From positions 1 through 64,000 of the forward strand of contig MVQO01000228.1 in assembly GCA_002067585.1 (NCBI GenBank): 64,000 nt of DNA, written 5' to 3'. The stretch's first letter is position 1; each line of letters starts with the position of its first letter. The position numbers and the translations under genes were made by a program. The notes beneath the pieces are model-generated. The model saw only the letters and a program-made list of their open reading frames with translations, was not told where the DNA came from and ran no database searches. Source of the DNA: Syntrophorhabdus sp. PtaB.Bin027. GTDB taxonomy: Bacteria > Desulfobacterota > Syntrophorhabdia > Syntrophorhabdales > Syntrophorhabdaceae. This document shows positions 46,124 to 54,785 of the stretch, in pieces.

Positions 46124-47002
46124 ATGATGGAAGATTTCGAGAGCAAGATTAAGCAGACTATAGAATACCTGCCTCCAATCCCGTCGGTCATGGCAGAACT
46201 CATACAGGCTTTGAATGACGACATCGACCTCAATGATCTTGGGAAAATTATCTCCAAAGACCCATCAATGAGCATGAACGTCTTAAAGGTTGCGAACTCA
46301 GCCTTTTATGGTCTTAGAAATAAGGTTGCAACGATAGAACACGCTGTGAGAATGCTTGGGACAAGAGAGATTACCTCCCTGTGTATTGCCTGCAGCGCAT
46401 GCAGTATATTGAGACCGTCATCAAGACAACCTACGATTGATTTGATAATGTTCTGGAGGCATTCTGTAGCAACGGGGGTGTTTTCAAAACTTCTTTCCAG
46501 CGAGCTAAATATAGGACTGCTGAATAATATCTATCTTGCGGGTCTCATCCATGATGTAGGCAAGATTGTGCTTGATAGGTTTGCTCATGATATGTATACG
46601 GATGTCTTGCGTCTGGCCCGTGGCCAGAATATTTCGGTCCTGGAGGCGGAAAAACGTGTGATCGGCGCTTCTCACGACATGGTGGGAGCCTGGCTTATGG
46701 AGAAATGGCAACTCCCCATTATTTTTAGCCAGGTCGCCATGTACCATCACCAGACATATAAGGCTCCTGACGAATGCCTGATTGCAGTGTCAATTGTCTC
46801 ATTCGCTAATCATATTTCAAAACTTAAAAGCTTTTGTTTTGGAGGAGAAATAGATGGGACAACACTTAGAGAAACAGACGCTTTCAAAATACTTGAACGG
46901 ATAAATCCTGGAGTTCGTGGACTCGATTTTCTTGATTTCATAGAGAGTCTGAATGGTGCTCGTGAGGAAATCGTTAATATAGAGAGAGTTATTAATGTTT
47001 GA
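46124..47002 (+). CDS. HDOD-domain protein, second of a tandem pair
   Basis: 292 residues, closely similar along its whole length to the HDOD protein encoded just upstream: IEYLPPIPSVMAELIQALN, KIISKDPSMSMNVLKVANSA, HAVRMLGTREITSLCIACSA, GLIHDVGKIVLDRFAHDMY and MYHHQTYKAP. The HD pair is retained. The two genes are separated by about 145 bp that contain a separate sigma-28-like promoter, so this is a tandem duplication with independent transcription rather than one operon. Role presumed in motility, chemotaxis or cell-cycle signalling. Confidence 0.94.
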   Translation: MMEDFESKIKQTIEYLPPIPSVMAELIQALNDDIDLNDLGKIISKDPSMSMNVLKVANSAFYGLRNKVATIEHAVRMLGTREITSLCIACSACSILRPSSRQPTIDLIMFWRHSVATGVFSKLLSSELNIGLLNNIYLAGLIHDVGKIVLDRFAHDMYTDVLRLARGQNISVLEAEKRVIGASHDMVGAWLMEKWQLPIIFSQVAMYHHQTYKAPDECLIAVSIVSFANHISKLKSFCFGGEIDGTTLRETDAFKILERINPGVRGLDFLDFIESLNGAREEIVNIERVINV

Positions 47003-47003
47003 T

Positions 47004-47033
47004 TTGCCCCTGTTTTTCAAGATGCTGTATAAT
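47004..47033 (+). promoter_or_regulatory. promoter of the zinc-ribbon regulator, probably leaderless
   Basis: TTGCCC (47004-47009), 18-bp spacer, perfect TATAAT (47028-47033). Only 5 bp (AGTTC) separate the -10 from the ATG at 47039, so the transcript should start at the start codon. No Shine-Dalgarno is possible. Confidence 0.6.
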
Positions 47034-47038
47034 AGTTC

Positions 47039-47371
47039 ATGCAAAAACAGTCAAAAGAGTCCATTACCCCTATTGAAAGACATGAGACGATTCGTCAGTA
47101 CATTGTAGCCCTTTTACAGGACTATACTATTTCAGCGAAAGAGCTTTCAAATTTTTTAAAAATTCCTGAAAAAGATGTTCATGATCATCTTGTGCACATA
47201 AAAAAGACCATGAATAAGGGCAGTTATCACCTTGTTGTTTACCCTGCTGAGTGTTCTAAATGCAGTTTTGTTTTCAGGAAAAGAGATAAACTGGCAAAGC
47301 CTGGCAAGTGCCCGATCTGCCACTGCAACCAAATCATTCCTCCCTTATTTTCTATTATCAAGTATACATGA
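47039..47371 (+). CDS. small transcription regulator with helix-turn-helix and zinc ribbon
   Basis: 110 residues. An N-terminal winged-helix-like segment (ERHETIRQYIVALLQDYTIS, then AKELSNFLKIPEKDVHDHLV, about residues 12-50) is followed by a zinc ribbon with CSKC (about 73-76) and CPICHCNQI (about 92). This two-part layout is common in archaeal and deltaproteobacterial 'predicted transcriptional regulators' of unknown regulon. It sits between the HDOD pair and lpxK with its own promoter. Confidence 0.82.
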   Translation: MQKQSKESITPIERHETIRQYIVALLQDYTISAKELSNFLKIPEKDVHDHLVHIKKTMNKGSYHLVVYPAECSKCSFVFRKRDKLAKPGKCPICHCNQIIPPLFSIIKYT

Positions 47372-47401
47372 TCCTCATTGCCCAGTGATGTAGCTATCCC
47401 C

Positions 47402-47430
47402 TTGAATTTTATGCCATTATCTGGTATAAA
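47402..47430 (+). promoter_or_regulatory. promoter of lpxK, very short leader
   Basis: TTGAAT (47402-47407), 17-bp spacer, TATAAA (47425-47430). The ATG of lpxK is at 47442, giving a leader of about 4-6 nt and no Shine-Dalgarno. Confidence 0.55.
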
Positions 47431-47441
47431 TTATCCTATAA

Positions 47442-48542
47442 ATGAAAGATATTGTAATAAAATTTTGGAAAGGTGAAGCAAGATACTGGAAATGGTTCTT
47501 ATTGTTGCCATTCATTTGTCTTTCAAAACTATATGGTCTTTGTCTTCATTTAAGAAATGCATTGTACGACTCGGGTTTATTAAAAATAGATGAAGTCCCA
47601 ATCCCTGTTTTAGCCATTGGGAACATCACAATTGGTGGCACGGGAAAGACCCCCTTGGTAGAAAGACTCGGTTACAGAATGAAAGAAATTGGGTTCAATC
47701 CTGGAATAATAACGCGTGGATATAAAAGAAAAAAAAAGGGCATCTTCTGTGTTGACAAAGATAATGATAAGGCAAAGGATGTGGGAGATGAGGCACTAAT
47801 GCTTGCCAAAAAAACAAAGATCCCAGTCTTTGTCGGTAAAAGGAGATCAATGGCTATTGTTGAAGCAATGAGAAAGAATAACATTAATTTGGCGATTCTC
47901 GATGACGGGTACCAGGTAAAAAATATTTTGAAGAATGTTGACATTGTAGTCCTGAAGAGTGATCAGTATAATAAATCCACCAATCTTTTTCCTCTTGGTC
48001 CTTGTCGAGAACCCATTATCAGGCTAAAGGATGCTGATGCCATTCTTGTTAATAATGGCAGCATAGAGCCTGAGATTGCAGAGGTAATATATGGGATTCC
48101 AACGTTCAGGATGACATACAGACCAATGCATCTCTACAACGTAAAACATAACCTCAGTACCCACTATAACATACTCAATGGGAGGAAAGTTCTTGCATTT
48201 TCGGGGCTTGGTGATAACAGGTCATTCTTTGAACTTGTGAGAACATTGGGGGCCGATGTGGTGCACGAGGTCGCCTATGAAGATCATTACACGTACAAAA
48301 ATAAGGATATTGAAGAACTGTCGTCATATGGTGATATAAGTTTAATTGTTACAACTGAAAAAGATGCGGTGAAAATGATTGGAATGCCTGTACCAGACAA
48401 TCTATTTTATCTTTCCATTGAGGTAAACATTGAAAAAGAACAGGAACTTATTGATGTTATCCTGAAAAAAATTCATGCAGCAGCAGTACCTATGCCAGCT
48501 ATGGGAGATGGCATCAGGGCTCAAAAATACTGGATTCATTGA
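47442..48542 (+). CDS. lpxK: tetraacyldisaccharide 4'-kinase LpxK
   Basis: Phosphorylates the 4' position of the lipid A disaccharide precursor at the inner membrane. 366 residues. A membrane-associated N-terminus (WKWFLLLPFICLSKLYGL) precedes the P-loop of the family, IGNITIGGTGKTPLVERL (about residues 60-77), then GIITRGYKRKKKG, VGDEALMLAKKTKIPVFVGK and NLAILDDGYQ, and the later LAFSGLGDNRSFF. Its presence, with LolA, argues for a lipid A-containing outer membrane. Other lpx genes are not in the window. Confidence 0.96.
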   Translation: MKDIVIKFWKGEARYWKWFLLLPFICLSKLYGLCLHLRNALYDSGLLKIDEVPIPVLAIGNITIGGTGKTPLVERLGYRMKEIGFNPGIITRGYKRKKKGIFCVDKDNDKAKDVGDEALMLAKKTKIPVFVGKRRSMAIVEAMRKNNINLAILDDGYQVKNILKNVDIVVLKSDQYNKSTNLFPLGPCREPIIRLKDADAILVNNGSIEPEIAEVIYGIPTFRMTYRPMHLYNVKHNLSTHYNILNGRKVLAFSGLGDNRSFFELVRTLGADVVHEVAYEDHYTYKNKDIEELSSYGDISLIVTTEKDAVKMIGMPVPDNLFYLSIEVNIEKEQELIDVILKKIHAAAVPMPAMGDGIRAQKYWIH

Positions 48543-48636
48543 CATTGATTAATGAATATGGTTTTTTAGTATTCCGTTATTTTTCATGGTGATCAAAGGA
48601 AAGGAATGAACGTTTAGAAGTTACTTGGAGGAAAGT

Positions 48637-50166
48637 ATGGCGGATCGAGTTTTCCTATTCGACACAACATTGCGAGATGGCGAGCAATCGCCTGGCAACA
48701 CAATGAATACGCCTGAGAAGTTAAGGGTTGCAAAACAGCTGGAAGCTCTTGGTGTTGACATTATTGAGGCCGGATTTCCTATTGCGTCTGAAGGGGATTT
48801 TGAGTCTGTAAGGCTAATAGCGGAAGCTATAAAAAACAGTGAAGTCGCTGGGTTAGCAAGGGCAAACGATGAAGATATTGACCGTGCATGGGAGGCGATC
48901 AAGGTTGCAAAGAAACCAAGGATCCATACGTTCATCTCAACCTCTGACATTCATCTAAGACATCAATTTAAAAAAAATAAAGAAGAAATTCTCAACCTTG
49001 CAGTTAATGCAGTAAAGAGGGCCAAGAGGTACACTGATAATGTAGAGTTCTCCGCCATGGATGCAACACGAAGCGATCGGGACTATCTCTGTAAGGTGTT
49101 TGAAGCAGTTATTGATGCCGGGGCTAATACCTTAAATATTCCGGACACGGTAGGCTACGCTGTTCCTGATGAATTCGGAGGCCTTATCCGTTATATTAAA
49201 ACAAATGTGCCAAACATATCAGAGGCAATTATCAGCGTTCACTGCCATAACGATTTGGGGTTAGCAGTTGCCAATTCGATTGCCGCAATCCAGAATGGAG
49301 CTCGTCAGATAGAATGTACTGTAAATGGTATCGGAGAAAGGGCAGGAAACGCATCCCTTGAAGAGATAGTAATGATCCTCCGAACAAGAAAGGATTTATT
49401 TGGCCTTGATACACGGGTTAAAACAGAGAAGATTTATCGCACAAGCAGATTGATTACATCTATTACAGGGGTACCGGTGCAACCAAACAAGGCCATTGTA
49501 GGTGCTAATGCTTTTGCACATGAATCAGGCATCCACCAAGATGGACTTTTAAAGTCAAAAATTACTTACGAAATTATGACTCCAAAATCAGTAGGTATTC
49601 CAAAAAGTTCTCTGGTTCTAGGAAAGCACTCCGGCAGGCATGCGTTTCGTGAAAGAATCATAGAAATGGGCTATTCCTTGGAGGATAAAGAGATCAACCT
49701 TGCATTCAAGAGATTCAAAGCCCTGTCTGACATTAAAAAAGATATTTATAACGAAGACATTGAAATGATCATCATGGACGAGATTTACAAGATTCCCGAG
49801 AAATACGAACTTGTTTATCTCAACGTGACCTGTGGGAAGGCAACAATCCCAACAGCAACAGTCAAGATAGATATCGATGGTACAACGTATCAGGATGTTG
49901 GTGTAGGGGTTGGACCTGTTGATGCAACGTATAAGATTATTAAAAAATTGGTTAAGACGAACAGCAAGCTTCTCAGATTTTCCATTAACTCAATAACGCA
50001 AGACATGGATGCCCAGGGAGAAGTCTTTGTAAAACTTGAAGAGAAAGGACATGCAGTGATAGGTAAAGGAGCTGATACTGACATCATTGTGGCCAGTGCC
50101 AAAGCATACATAAACGGATTGAACAAGCTTGAATATCTTAAAGGTAAGAAAACTGGAGACATATAG
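48637..50166 (+). CDS. leuA: 2-isopropylmalate synthase
   Basis: First committed step of leucine synthesis: acetyl-CoA plus 2-oxoisovalerate gives 2-isopropylmalate. 509 residues from ATG 48637 after TTGGAGGAAAGT; an in-frame TTG at 48625 lies inside that Shine-Dalgarno and is rejected. It has [20 protein letters not shown] at the N-terminus, the metal-site [14 protein letters not shown], the [14 protein letters not shown] signature and GIHQDGLLK. The C-terminal leucine-regulatory domain is present (residues about 385-509), so feedback inhibition is likely. It heads leuA-leuC-leuD-asd. Confidence 0.97.
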   Translation: MADRVFLFDTTLRDGEQSPGNTMNTPEKLRVAKQLEALGVDIIEAGFPIASEGDFESVRLIAEAIKNSEVAGLARANDEDIDRAWEAIKVAKKPRIHTFISTSDIHLRHQFKKNKEEILNLAVNAVKRAKRYTDNVEFSAMDATRSDRDYLCKVFEAVIDAGANTLNIPDTVGYAVPDEFGGLIRYIKTNVPNISEAIISVHCHNDLGLAVANSIAAIQNGARQIECTVNGIGERAGNASLEEIVMILRTRKDLFGLDTRVKTEKIYRTSRLITSITGVPVQPNKAIVGANAFAHESGIHQDGLLKSKITYEIMTPKSVGIPKSSLVLGKHSGRHAFRERIIEMGYSLEDKEINLAFKRFKALSDIKKDIYNEDIEMIIMDEIYKIPEKYELVYLNVTCGKATIPTATVKIDIDGTTYQDVGVGVGPVDATYKIIKKLVKTNSKLLRFSINSITQDMDAQGEVFVKLEEKGHAVIGKGADTDIIVASAKAYINGLNKLEYLKGKKTGDI

Positions 50167-50168
50167 TT

Positions 50169-51431
50169 ATGGGAATGACATTAACTGAAAAAATACTTGC
50201 TGCCCATGCAGGAAAGGAATATGTGGAACCTGGTGAAATCATTGAAGCGAAGCTTGATCTCTGCCTTGCTAATGACATCACTGCCCCGCTTTCACTGGAA
50301 GAATTCGACAGAGTGGGCGCAAAAAAAGTTTTCGATCCAGAGAAGGTTGTTTTCGTCCTTGATCATTTTACTCCAAATAAAGATATTCCCTCTGCGGAGA
50401 ATTGTAAAAAAATTAGGGAGTTTTCAAAAAAGTTCAGCATCAACCACGTTTATGATGGCGGTGCTTGCGGTATAGAACATGCCTTATTGCCTGAAGAGGG
50501 GCTTGTGGTCCCAGGCGATGTTGTCATAGGCGCTGACAGTCACACATGCACCTATGGAGCCTTGGGTGCCTTTTCAACCGGAGTCGGGAGCACAGACCTT
50601 ACTTACGGCATGGTAACTGGAAAAAACTGGTTCAAAGTGCCGGAAAGCATAAAATTTCATTGCACCGGCAAATGGCAGAAATGGGTCACAGGAAAAGATC
50701 TTATTTTGAATATTATCGGAATGATTGGTGTTGATGGAGCTCTGTATGCCTCAATGGAGTATGATGGTGATGCTATTTCCGCCCTCTCTATGGACTCACG
50801 GTTTGCCATTGCTAACATGGCCATTGAGGCGGGAGCAAAGAATGGTATTTTTAGGGCGGATGAAAAGACTCTGGCGTATGTTAACGGTCGCGGCAAGAGA
50901 CCTTTCACTGTTTTCGAGAGCGATAGCGATGCCAAATATCGGGAAATTTATGAGATCAATGTGGGAGAGTTGGACCTTAAGGTAGCATGCCCATCCCTCC
51001 CCTCAAATGTGAAAGATGCGAAAGAACTTTACAATATTCGTATAGATCAGGTTGTAATCGGTTCATGTACAAATGGGAGGATTGAAGATCTTGCCATGGC
51101 AGCGACTGTGTTGAAGAATAAAAAGGTTGCCCAAGATGTCCGATGTATTGTCATTCCTGCAACTCCGAAGATTTATCTTGAAGCTATGCGCAGAGGTTAT
51201 TTGGAGATATTCATGGAAGCAGGATGTATCATTTCACCCCCTACGTGCGGTCCATGTCTCGGTGGTCATATGGGGATTCTGGCGAAGGGAGAAAAGGCGA
51301 TTGCAACAACAAACAGAAATTTTGTCGGCAGGATGGGCCATCCCGAGAGCGAAGTTTATCTTTCAGGACCTGCAGTTGCTGCGGCGAGTGCCGTCAAGGG
51401 TCTTATTATCCATCCTTCGGAGGTAGTATGA
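50169..51431 (+). CDS. leuC: 3-isopropylmalate dehydratase large subunit
   Basis: Aconitase-family subunit carrying the 4Fe-4S cluster; isomerises 2- to 3-isopropylmalate with LeuD. 420 residues. The shorter archaeal/deltaproteobacterial type begins [20 protein letters not shown]. Cluster ligands are Cys in [12 protein letters not shown] (about residue 300) and the pair in [13 protein letters not shown] (about 360). [20 protein letters not shown] is the substrate-site signature. It starts 2 bp after leuA and overlaps leuD by 4 bp (ATGA). Confidence 0.97.
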   Translation: MGMTLTEKILAAHAGKEYVEPGEIIEAKLDLCLANDITAPLSLEEFDRVGAKKVFDPEKVVFVLDHFTPNKDIPSAENCKKIREFSKKFSINHVYDGGACGIEHALLPEEGLVVPGDVVIGADSHTCTYGALGAFSTGVGSTDLTYGMVTGKNWFKVPESIKFHCTGKWQKWVTGKDLILNIIGMIGVDGALYASMEYDGDAISALSMDSRFAIANMAIEAGAKNGIFRADEKTLAYVNGRGKRPFTVFESDSDAKYREIYEINVGELDLKVACPSLPSNVKDAKELYNIRIDQVVIGSCTNGRIEDLAMAATVLKNKKVAQDVRCIVIPATPKIYLEAMRRGYLEIFMEAGCIISPPTCGPCLGGHMGILAKGEKAIATTNRNFVGRMGHPESEVYLSGPAVAAASAVKGLIIHPSEVV

Positions 51432-51928
51432 GACTGAAAGGCAGAGTTTGGAAGTTTGGCGACAACATTGATACAGATGTTATTATTCCTGCACGATACC
51501 TGTCATCTACAGATCCAACAATACTGGGTGACCATTGTATGGAACCTCTTGATCCATCTTTTTCTAAGAAGGTCAAAAAAGGCGACATTATCATAGGTGG
51601 GTTCAATTTTGGTTGTGGGTCTTCTAGAGAGCATGCTCCTATCGCAATATCTGCTCTGGGTATACCCCTTATAATAGCAAAGAGCTTTGCAAGGATTTTT
51701 TACAGAAATGCCTTTAATAAAGGACTCGCACTTCTCGAGGCTGACATTTTTGATGAGATAGATCAGGGTGAAGAAATCGTGGTGGACCTTTCTACCGGCA
51801 TCATTAAATGGGGTTTGAATGAAGTCAAGGCAAAGTCAATCCCTCCTTTTATGGTTGAGTTGGTGAATGAGGGCGGGCTGATAAACTACTTGCGCAAAAA
51901 ACTGGAGGAGGAGAATGAAAAAATTTAA
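51428..51928 (+). CDS. leuD: 3-isopropylmalate dehydratase small subunit
   Basis: Small partner of LeuC, supplying the swivelling domain. 166 residues from ATG 51428, which overlaps the leuC stop; a longer frame starting within leuC is rejected. It has [20 protein letters not shown], the [18 protein letters not shown] substrate-recognition loop and [20 protein letters not shown], all family blocks. It overlaps asd by 14 bp. Confidence 0.97.
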   Translation: MRLKGRVWKFGDNIDTDVIIPARYLSSTDPTILGDHCMEPLDPSFSKKVKKGDIIIGGFNFGCGSSREHAPIAISALGIPLIIAKSFARIFYRNAFNKGLALLEADIFDEIDQGEEIVVDLSTGIIKWGLNEVKAKSIPPFMVELVNEGGLINYLRKKLEEENEKI

Positions 51929-52931
51929 TGTAGCTGTTGTTGGCGCCACTGGTGCTGTAGGAAACGAAATGGTTGCAACACTGGAACAAAGGAAATTTCC
52001 CATAAAAAAACTAACACTTCTTGCATCAGCACGTAGCCTCGGAAAGACATTAACCTTTAAAGGAGAAGAAATCCCAGTAGATGAACTTAAAGAGGATTCA
52101 TTCAAAGGGATTGATATAGGACTTTTTTCGCCAGGAGGTGCAGTGAGTACGAAGTTTGCACCTATTGCAGTAGCAAGCGGCTGCGTTGTTATTGATAACA
52201 CAAGCGCTTTCAGAATGGAACCCGATGTCCCCCTTGTTGTCCCAGAGGTTAACGAACACGCCATTTCACAGTATAAAAAGAGAGGTATTATTGCGAATCC
52301 CAACTGTTCGACCATCCAGATGGTAGTGGTGTTGAAACCTCTTCACGATGCAGCGAAGATCAAGAGGGTTGTTGTTTCAAGCTATCAGGCAGTATCCGGT
52401 ACAGGTAAGAAAGCAATATATGAATTGGAGCAACAGGTGCTTGCTATTTACAACAATAAGAAGGTTGAAAACAAAGTTTACCCGTGGCAGATAGCGTTCA
52501 ATGTTCTACCCCACATCGACTCTTTCCTTGAAAACGGTTACACAAAGGAAGAAATGAAGATGGTAAATGAGACAAAAAAGATTATGGAAGATGACAATAT
52601 AAAGGTGACAGCAACGACAGTAAGGGTCCCTGTGTTTTATGGTCACTCAGAGGCTGTCAACATCGAATTTGAAAAGGATATGAGCCCGGAAAAGGCAAGA
52701 AAACTACTCAGAAAAGCGCCCGGTGTAAAAGTTGTAGATGATCCAGCAAAGAATAAATATCCTCTTGCCATTCATGCAGCAGGAAAGGATGATACCTTTG
52801 TAGGGAGAATCAGGAAGGATGAATCAGTGCCATTTGGATTGAACATGTGGGTGGTGGCTGATAATATCCGCAAGGGTGCAGCGTTGAATACCGTTCAAAT
52901 TGCAGAAGTCCTGGCACAAAAGTATCTTTAG
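51915..52931 (+). CDS. asd: aspartate-semialdehyde dehydrogenase
   Basis: NADPH-dependent reduction of aspartyl phosphate to aspartate semialdehyde, common to lysine, threonine and methionine synthesis and diaminopimelate for the wall. 338 residues. The NADP loop is VVGATGAVGNEMV (residues 7-19), the nucleophile Cys lies in IIANPNCSTIQM (about residue 131), and substrate contacts appear in SYQAVSGTGKKA and VPVFYGHSEAVNIEF. It closes the leu operon. The usual leuB between leuD and asd is missing. Confidence 0.98.
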   Translation: MKKFNVAVVGATGAVGNEMVATLEQRKFPIKKLTLLASARSLGKTLTFKGEEIPVDELKEDSFKGIDIGLFSPGGAVSTKFAPIAVASGCVVIDNTSAFRMEPDVPLVVPEVNEHAISQYKKRGIIANPNCSTIQMVVVLKPLHDAAKIKRVVVSSYQAVSGTGKKAIYELEQQVLAIYNNKKVENKVYPWQIAFNVLPHIDSFLENGYTKEEMKMVNETKKIMEDDNIKVTATTVRVPVFYGHSEAVNIEFEKDMSPEKARKLLRKAPGVKVVDDPAKNKYPLAIHAAGKDDTFVGRIRKDESVPFGLNMWVVADNIRKGAALNTVQIAEVLAQKYL

Positions 52932-52980
52932 ATAAAGAAAGACTTATGGTACTGTGAACATCCATGAGCTTTGTGCTTTC

Positions 52981-53008
52981 AATTGGTTTTTTTAATTTTT
53001 GACCAATT
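52981..53008. terminator. possible bidirectional hairpin between asd and the convergent gene
   Basis: AATTGGT (52981-52987) pairs with ACCAATT (53002-53008) around a T-rich loop. The stem is AT-rich and has no clear trailing T-run, so termination is uncertain. Confidence 0.3.
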
Positions 53009-53049
53009 AGTTCCTTAATCCTGAGTTTGGGGTAGCATTGAGTCGCTTG

Positions 53050-53388
53050 TTATGGCTCTGGTTTTGGTGGACGGGCTAACTGGATTTCATGGATCTCCTC
53101 CTCAATGAGGTCAATCTCTGAACGCATGTGAGTAATGGAGGAGGTTTTTTCTTTGATGAAAGGATCATCTTTACTGAGATTTCTCCCTGACGTTACTTCA
53201 TCATAGGTATACTCTCCGATTTCAATGAGGAGTTTATCAATGGCACGTTGGATTTTGGCAATGTCAAGATACTTCTTTTTGCCTAGTTTTGCCTGTTTTT
53301 CAACGTTGAATGCAAGGTCCTGAGCAGTTTCTTTTAAAGCTTTTAAGCCATCTTCAGCCATTTTTTTCCAGTCATCTAAAGTTGTCAT
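53050..53388 (-). CDS. hypothetical helical protein
   Basis: 112 residues from the ATG at 53388, preceded by GGGAGGAG; an in-frame ATG at 53400 lies just upstream of that site and is rejected. The protein is charged and helical, with ALKETAQDLAFNVEKQAKLG then AKIQRAIDKLLIEIGEYTYD and a long C-terminal helix RSEIDLIEEEIHEIQL ending in PPKPEP. It has no cysteines or membrane segment. Similar short proteins with a 'KKKY.DI..I....EIG' pattern occur in anaerobic deltaproteobacteria without known function. Confidence 0.7.
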   Translation of the reverse strand: MTTLDDWKKMAEDGLKALKETAQDLAFNVEKQAKLGKKKYLDIAKIQRAIDKLLIEIGEYTYDEVTSGRNLSKDDPFIKEKTSSITHMRSEIDLIEEEIHEIQLARPPKPEP

Positions 53389-53638
53389 CACTCCTCCCAT
53401 GGAGTATTCAATTATGGTAAAATATACTTGTAATTCACCCTTTTTTCAAGTATTTAGGTGTAATCAAAACAAGTTTCCGAATCTATTGGGCGATTTGGAA
53501 TGACATTTAAATGCCCCTCCTCAGGTAAGAGGCTATAAGTATTAGCTTATTGAAATACCTATACTCATGTGATAGATTACGAACAACCATGTACAATGGT
53601 TATTGTCAATTCCTTTTCTTTGTTTGCGGATAACAAGC

Positions 53639-54682
53639 ATGAATATAAGGTTAAAGTTGGAAGAAAGAGAGGAACTCATACTGGGACCCTTTGCGCAGAG
53701 GAGTGGAAAGACAAGAGGACGACTGAGAGAGGAGACAGAGTGCGATATTAGACCGGCCTTTCAGCATGATCGTGACAGGATAACTCATAGCAAAGCATTC
53801 CGAAGACTCAAGCACAAAACCCAGGTCTTTCTTACACCTGCTGGCGATCATTACAGAACGAGGCTGACTCATACCCTTGAGGTGGCCCAAATTGGAAGGA
53901 CCATTGCAAGGGCGCTTGCTTTGAATGAAGATCTTGTTGAAGCCATTTCTCTTGGCCATGACCTCGGACATACACCTTTTGGACACGCAGGGGAAGAGGT
54001 TTTGAATAGAATTCATGCAGGAGGCTTCAGGCATTATGAGCAGAGTCTCAGAGTGGTTGATATCCTTGAAAAGGAAGGACAAGGCCTTAATCTTACCGCT
54101 GAGGTCAGGGATGGGATATTGAAACATTCTAAAGGGAAGGGAAGTGTTGTCATTCAAGATGATTGCGACAAACCCCTTACCAAAGAAGCTGAAGTGGTCA
54201 GGGTTGCTGACATTATAGCCTATATAAACCACGATATTGATGATGCAATGCGGGGAAATGTGATTCATGACAATGATCTGCCGCGGGAATCTATAAAATA
54301 TCTTGGTGAAACCAGTTCGGATAGAATTGATGCGATGGTCAGGGGAGTGATTCAAGAAACCCTGAAAAACATAGATGCAAGGATTAGTGTGGGTGCTGAA
54401 CTTGAACATCACATGGTTACGCTTAGAGATTTTTTATATGATAGAGTCTACGACAGTGTAACGGTCCATCAGGATTTTTTGAAGTGTTCAAGGATCATTG
54501 AAGATCTTTATACTTATTTTCTCCGCAATAAGGATGCTTTTCTAGATGAAACCAAAAAGAATGAATACTATGACGATCCTGCAGTGTGTGTGTGCGATTT
54601 TATAGCTGGTATGACTGACAGATACGCATTCAATTTGTTTGAAAAAATATTCCTGCCGTTGCCATGGAAGATGCAGATATGA
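53639..54682 (+). CDS. dgt: deoxyguanosinetriphosphate triphosphohydrolase-like protein
   Basis: HD-type dNTPase that cleaves dNTPs to deoxynucleoside and triphosphate. 347 residues from ATG 53639; the in-frame ATG at 53603 adds a hydrophobic dozen residues with no support. The signatures are RDRITHSKAFRRLKHKTQVF, HYRTRLTHTLEVAQIGRTIA (first metal His), SLGHDLGHTPFGHAGEEVLN (HD pair) and the later Asp in ADIIAYINHDIDDAMR. It belongs to the shorter dGTPase type 2 group. It precedes valS by 103 bp on the same strand. Confidence 0.96.
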   Translation: MNIRLKLEEREELILGPFAQRSGKTRGRLREETECDIRPAFQHDRDRITHSKAFRRLKHKTQVFLTPAGDHYRTRLTHTLEVAQIGRTIARALALNEDLVEAISLGHDLGHTPFGHAGEEVLNRIHAGGFRHYEQSLRVVDILEKEGQGLNLTAEVRDGILKHSKGKGSVVIQDDCDKPLTKEAEVVRVADIIAYINHDIDDAMRGNVIHDNDLPRESIKYLGETSSDRIDAMVRGVIQETLKNIDARISVGAELEHHMVTLRDFLYDRVYDSVTVHQDFLKCSRIIEDLYTYFLRNKDAFLDETKKNEYYDDPAVCVCDFIAGMTDRYAFNLFEKIFLPLPWKMQI

Positions 54683-54785
54683 AAACAGTGTGTTAGCAGA
54701 AAGCAGTCATCAGTGAGCAGCAGAACTATATATAGTCACGATAAAAACTGGATTGTAAACTTGTACCGAAAGGAATTGGAAAAGG

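Noticed and set aside
48543-48636. T-box or leucine attenuator before leuA
   Set aside because: The gap is about 94 bp and shows no T-box motif, terminator hairpin or leucine-rich leader peptide. The same negative result applies to glyQ and valS.
51224-51427. Longer leuD frame within leuC
   Set aside because: It is the out-of-frame shadow of leuC; the ATGA junction at 51428 fits the family start.
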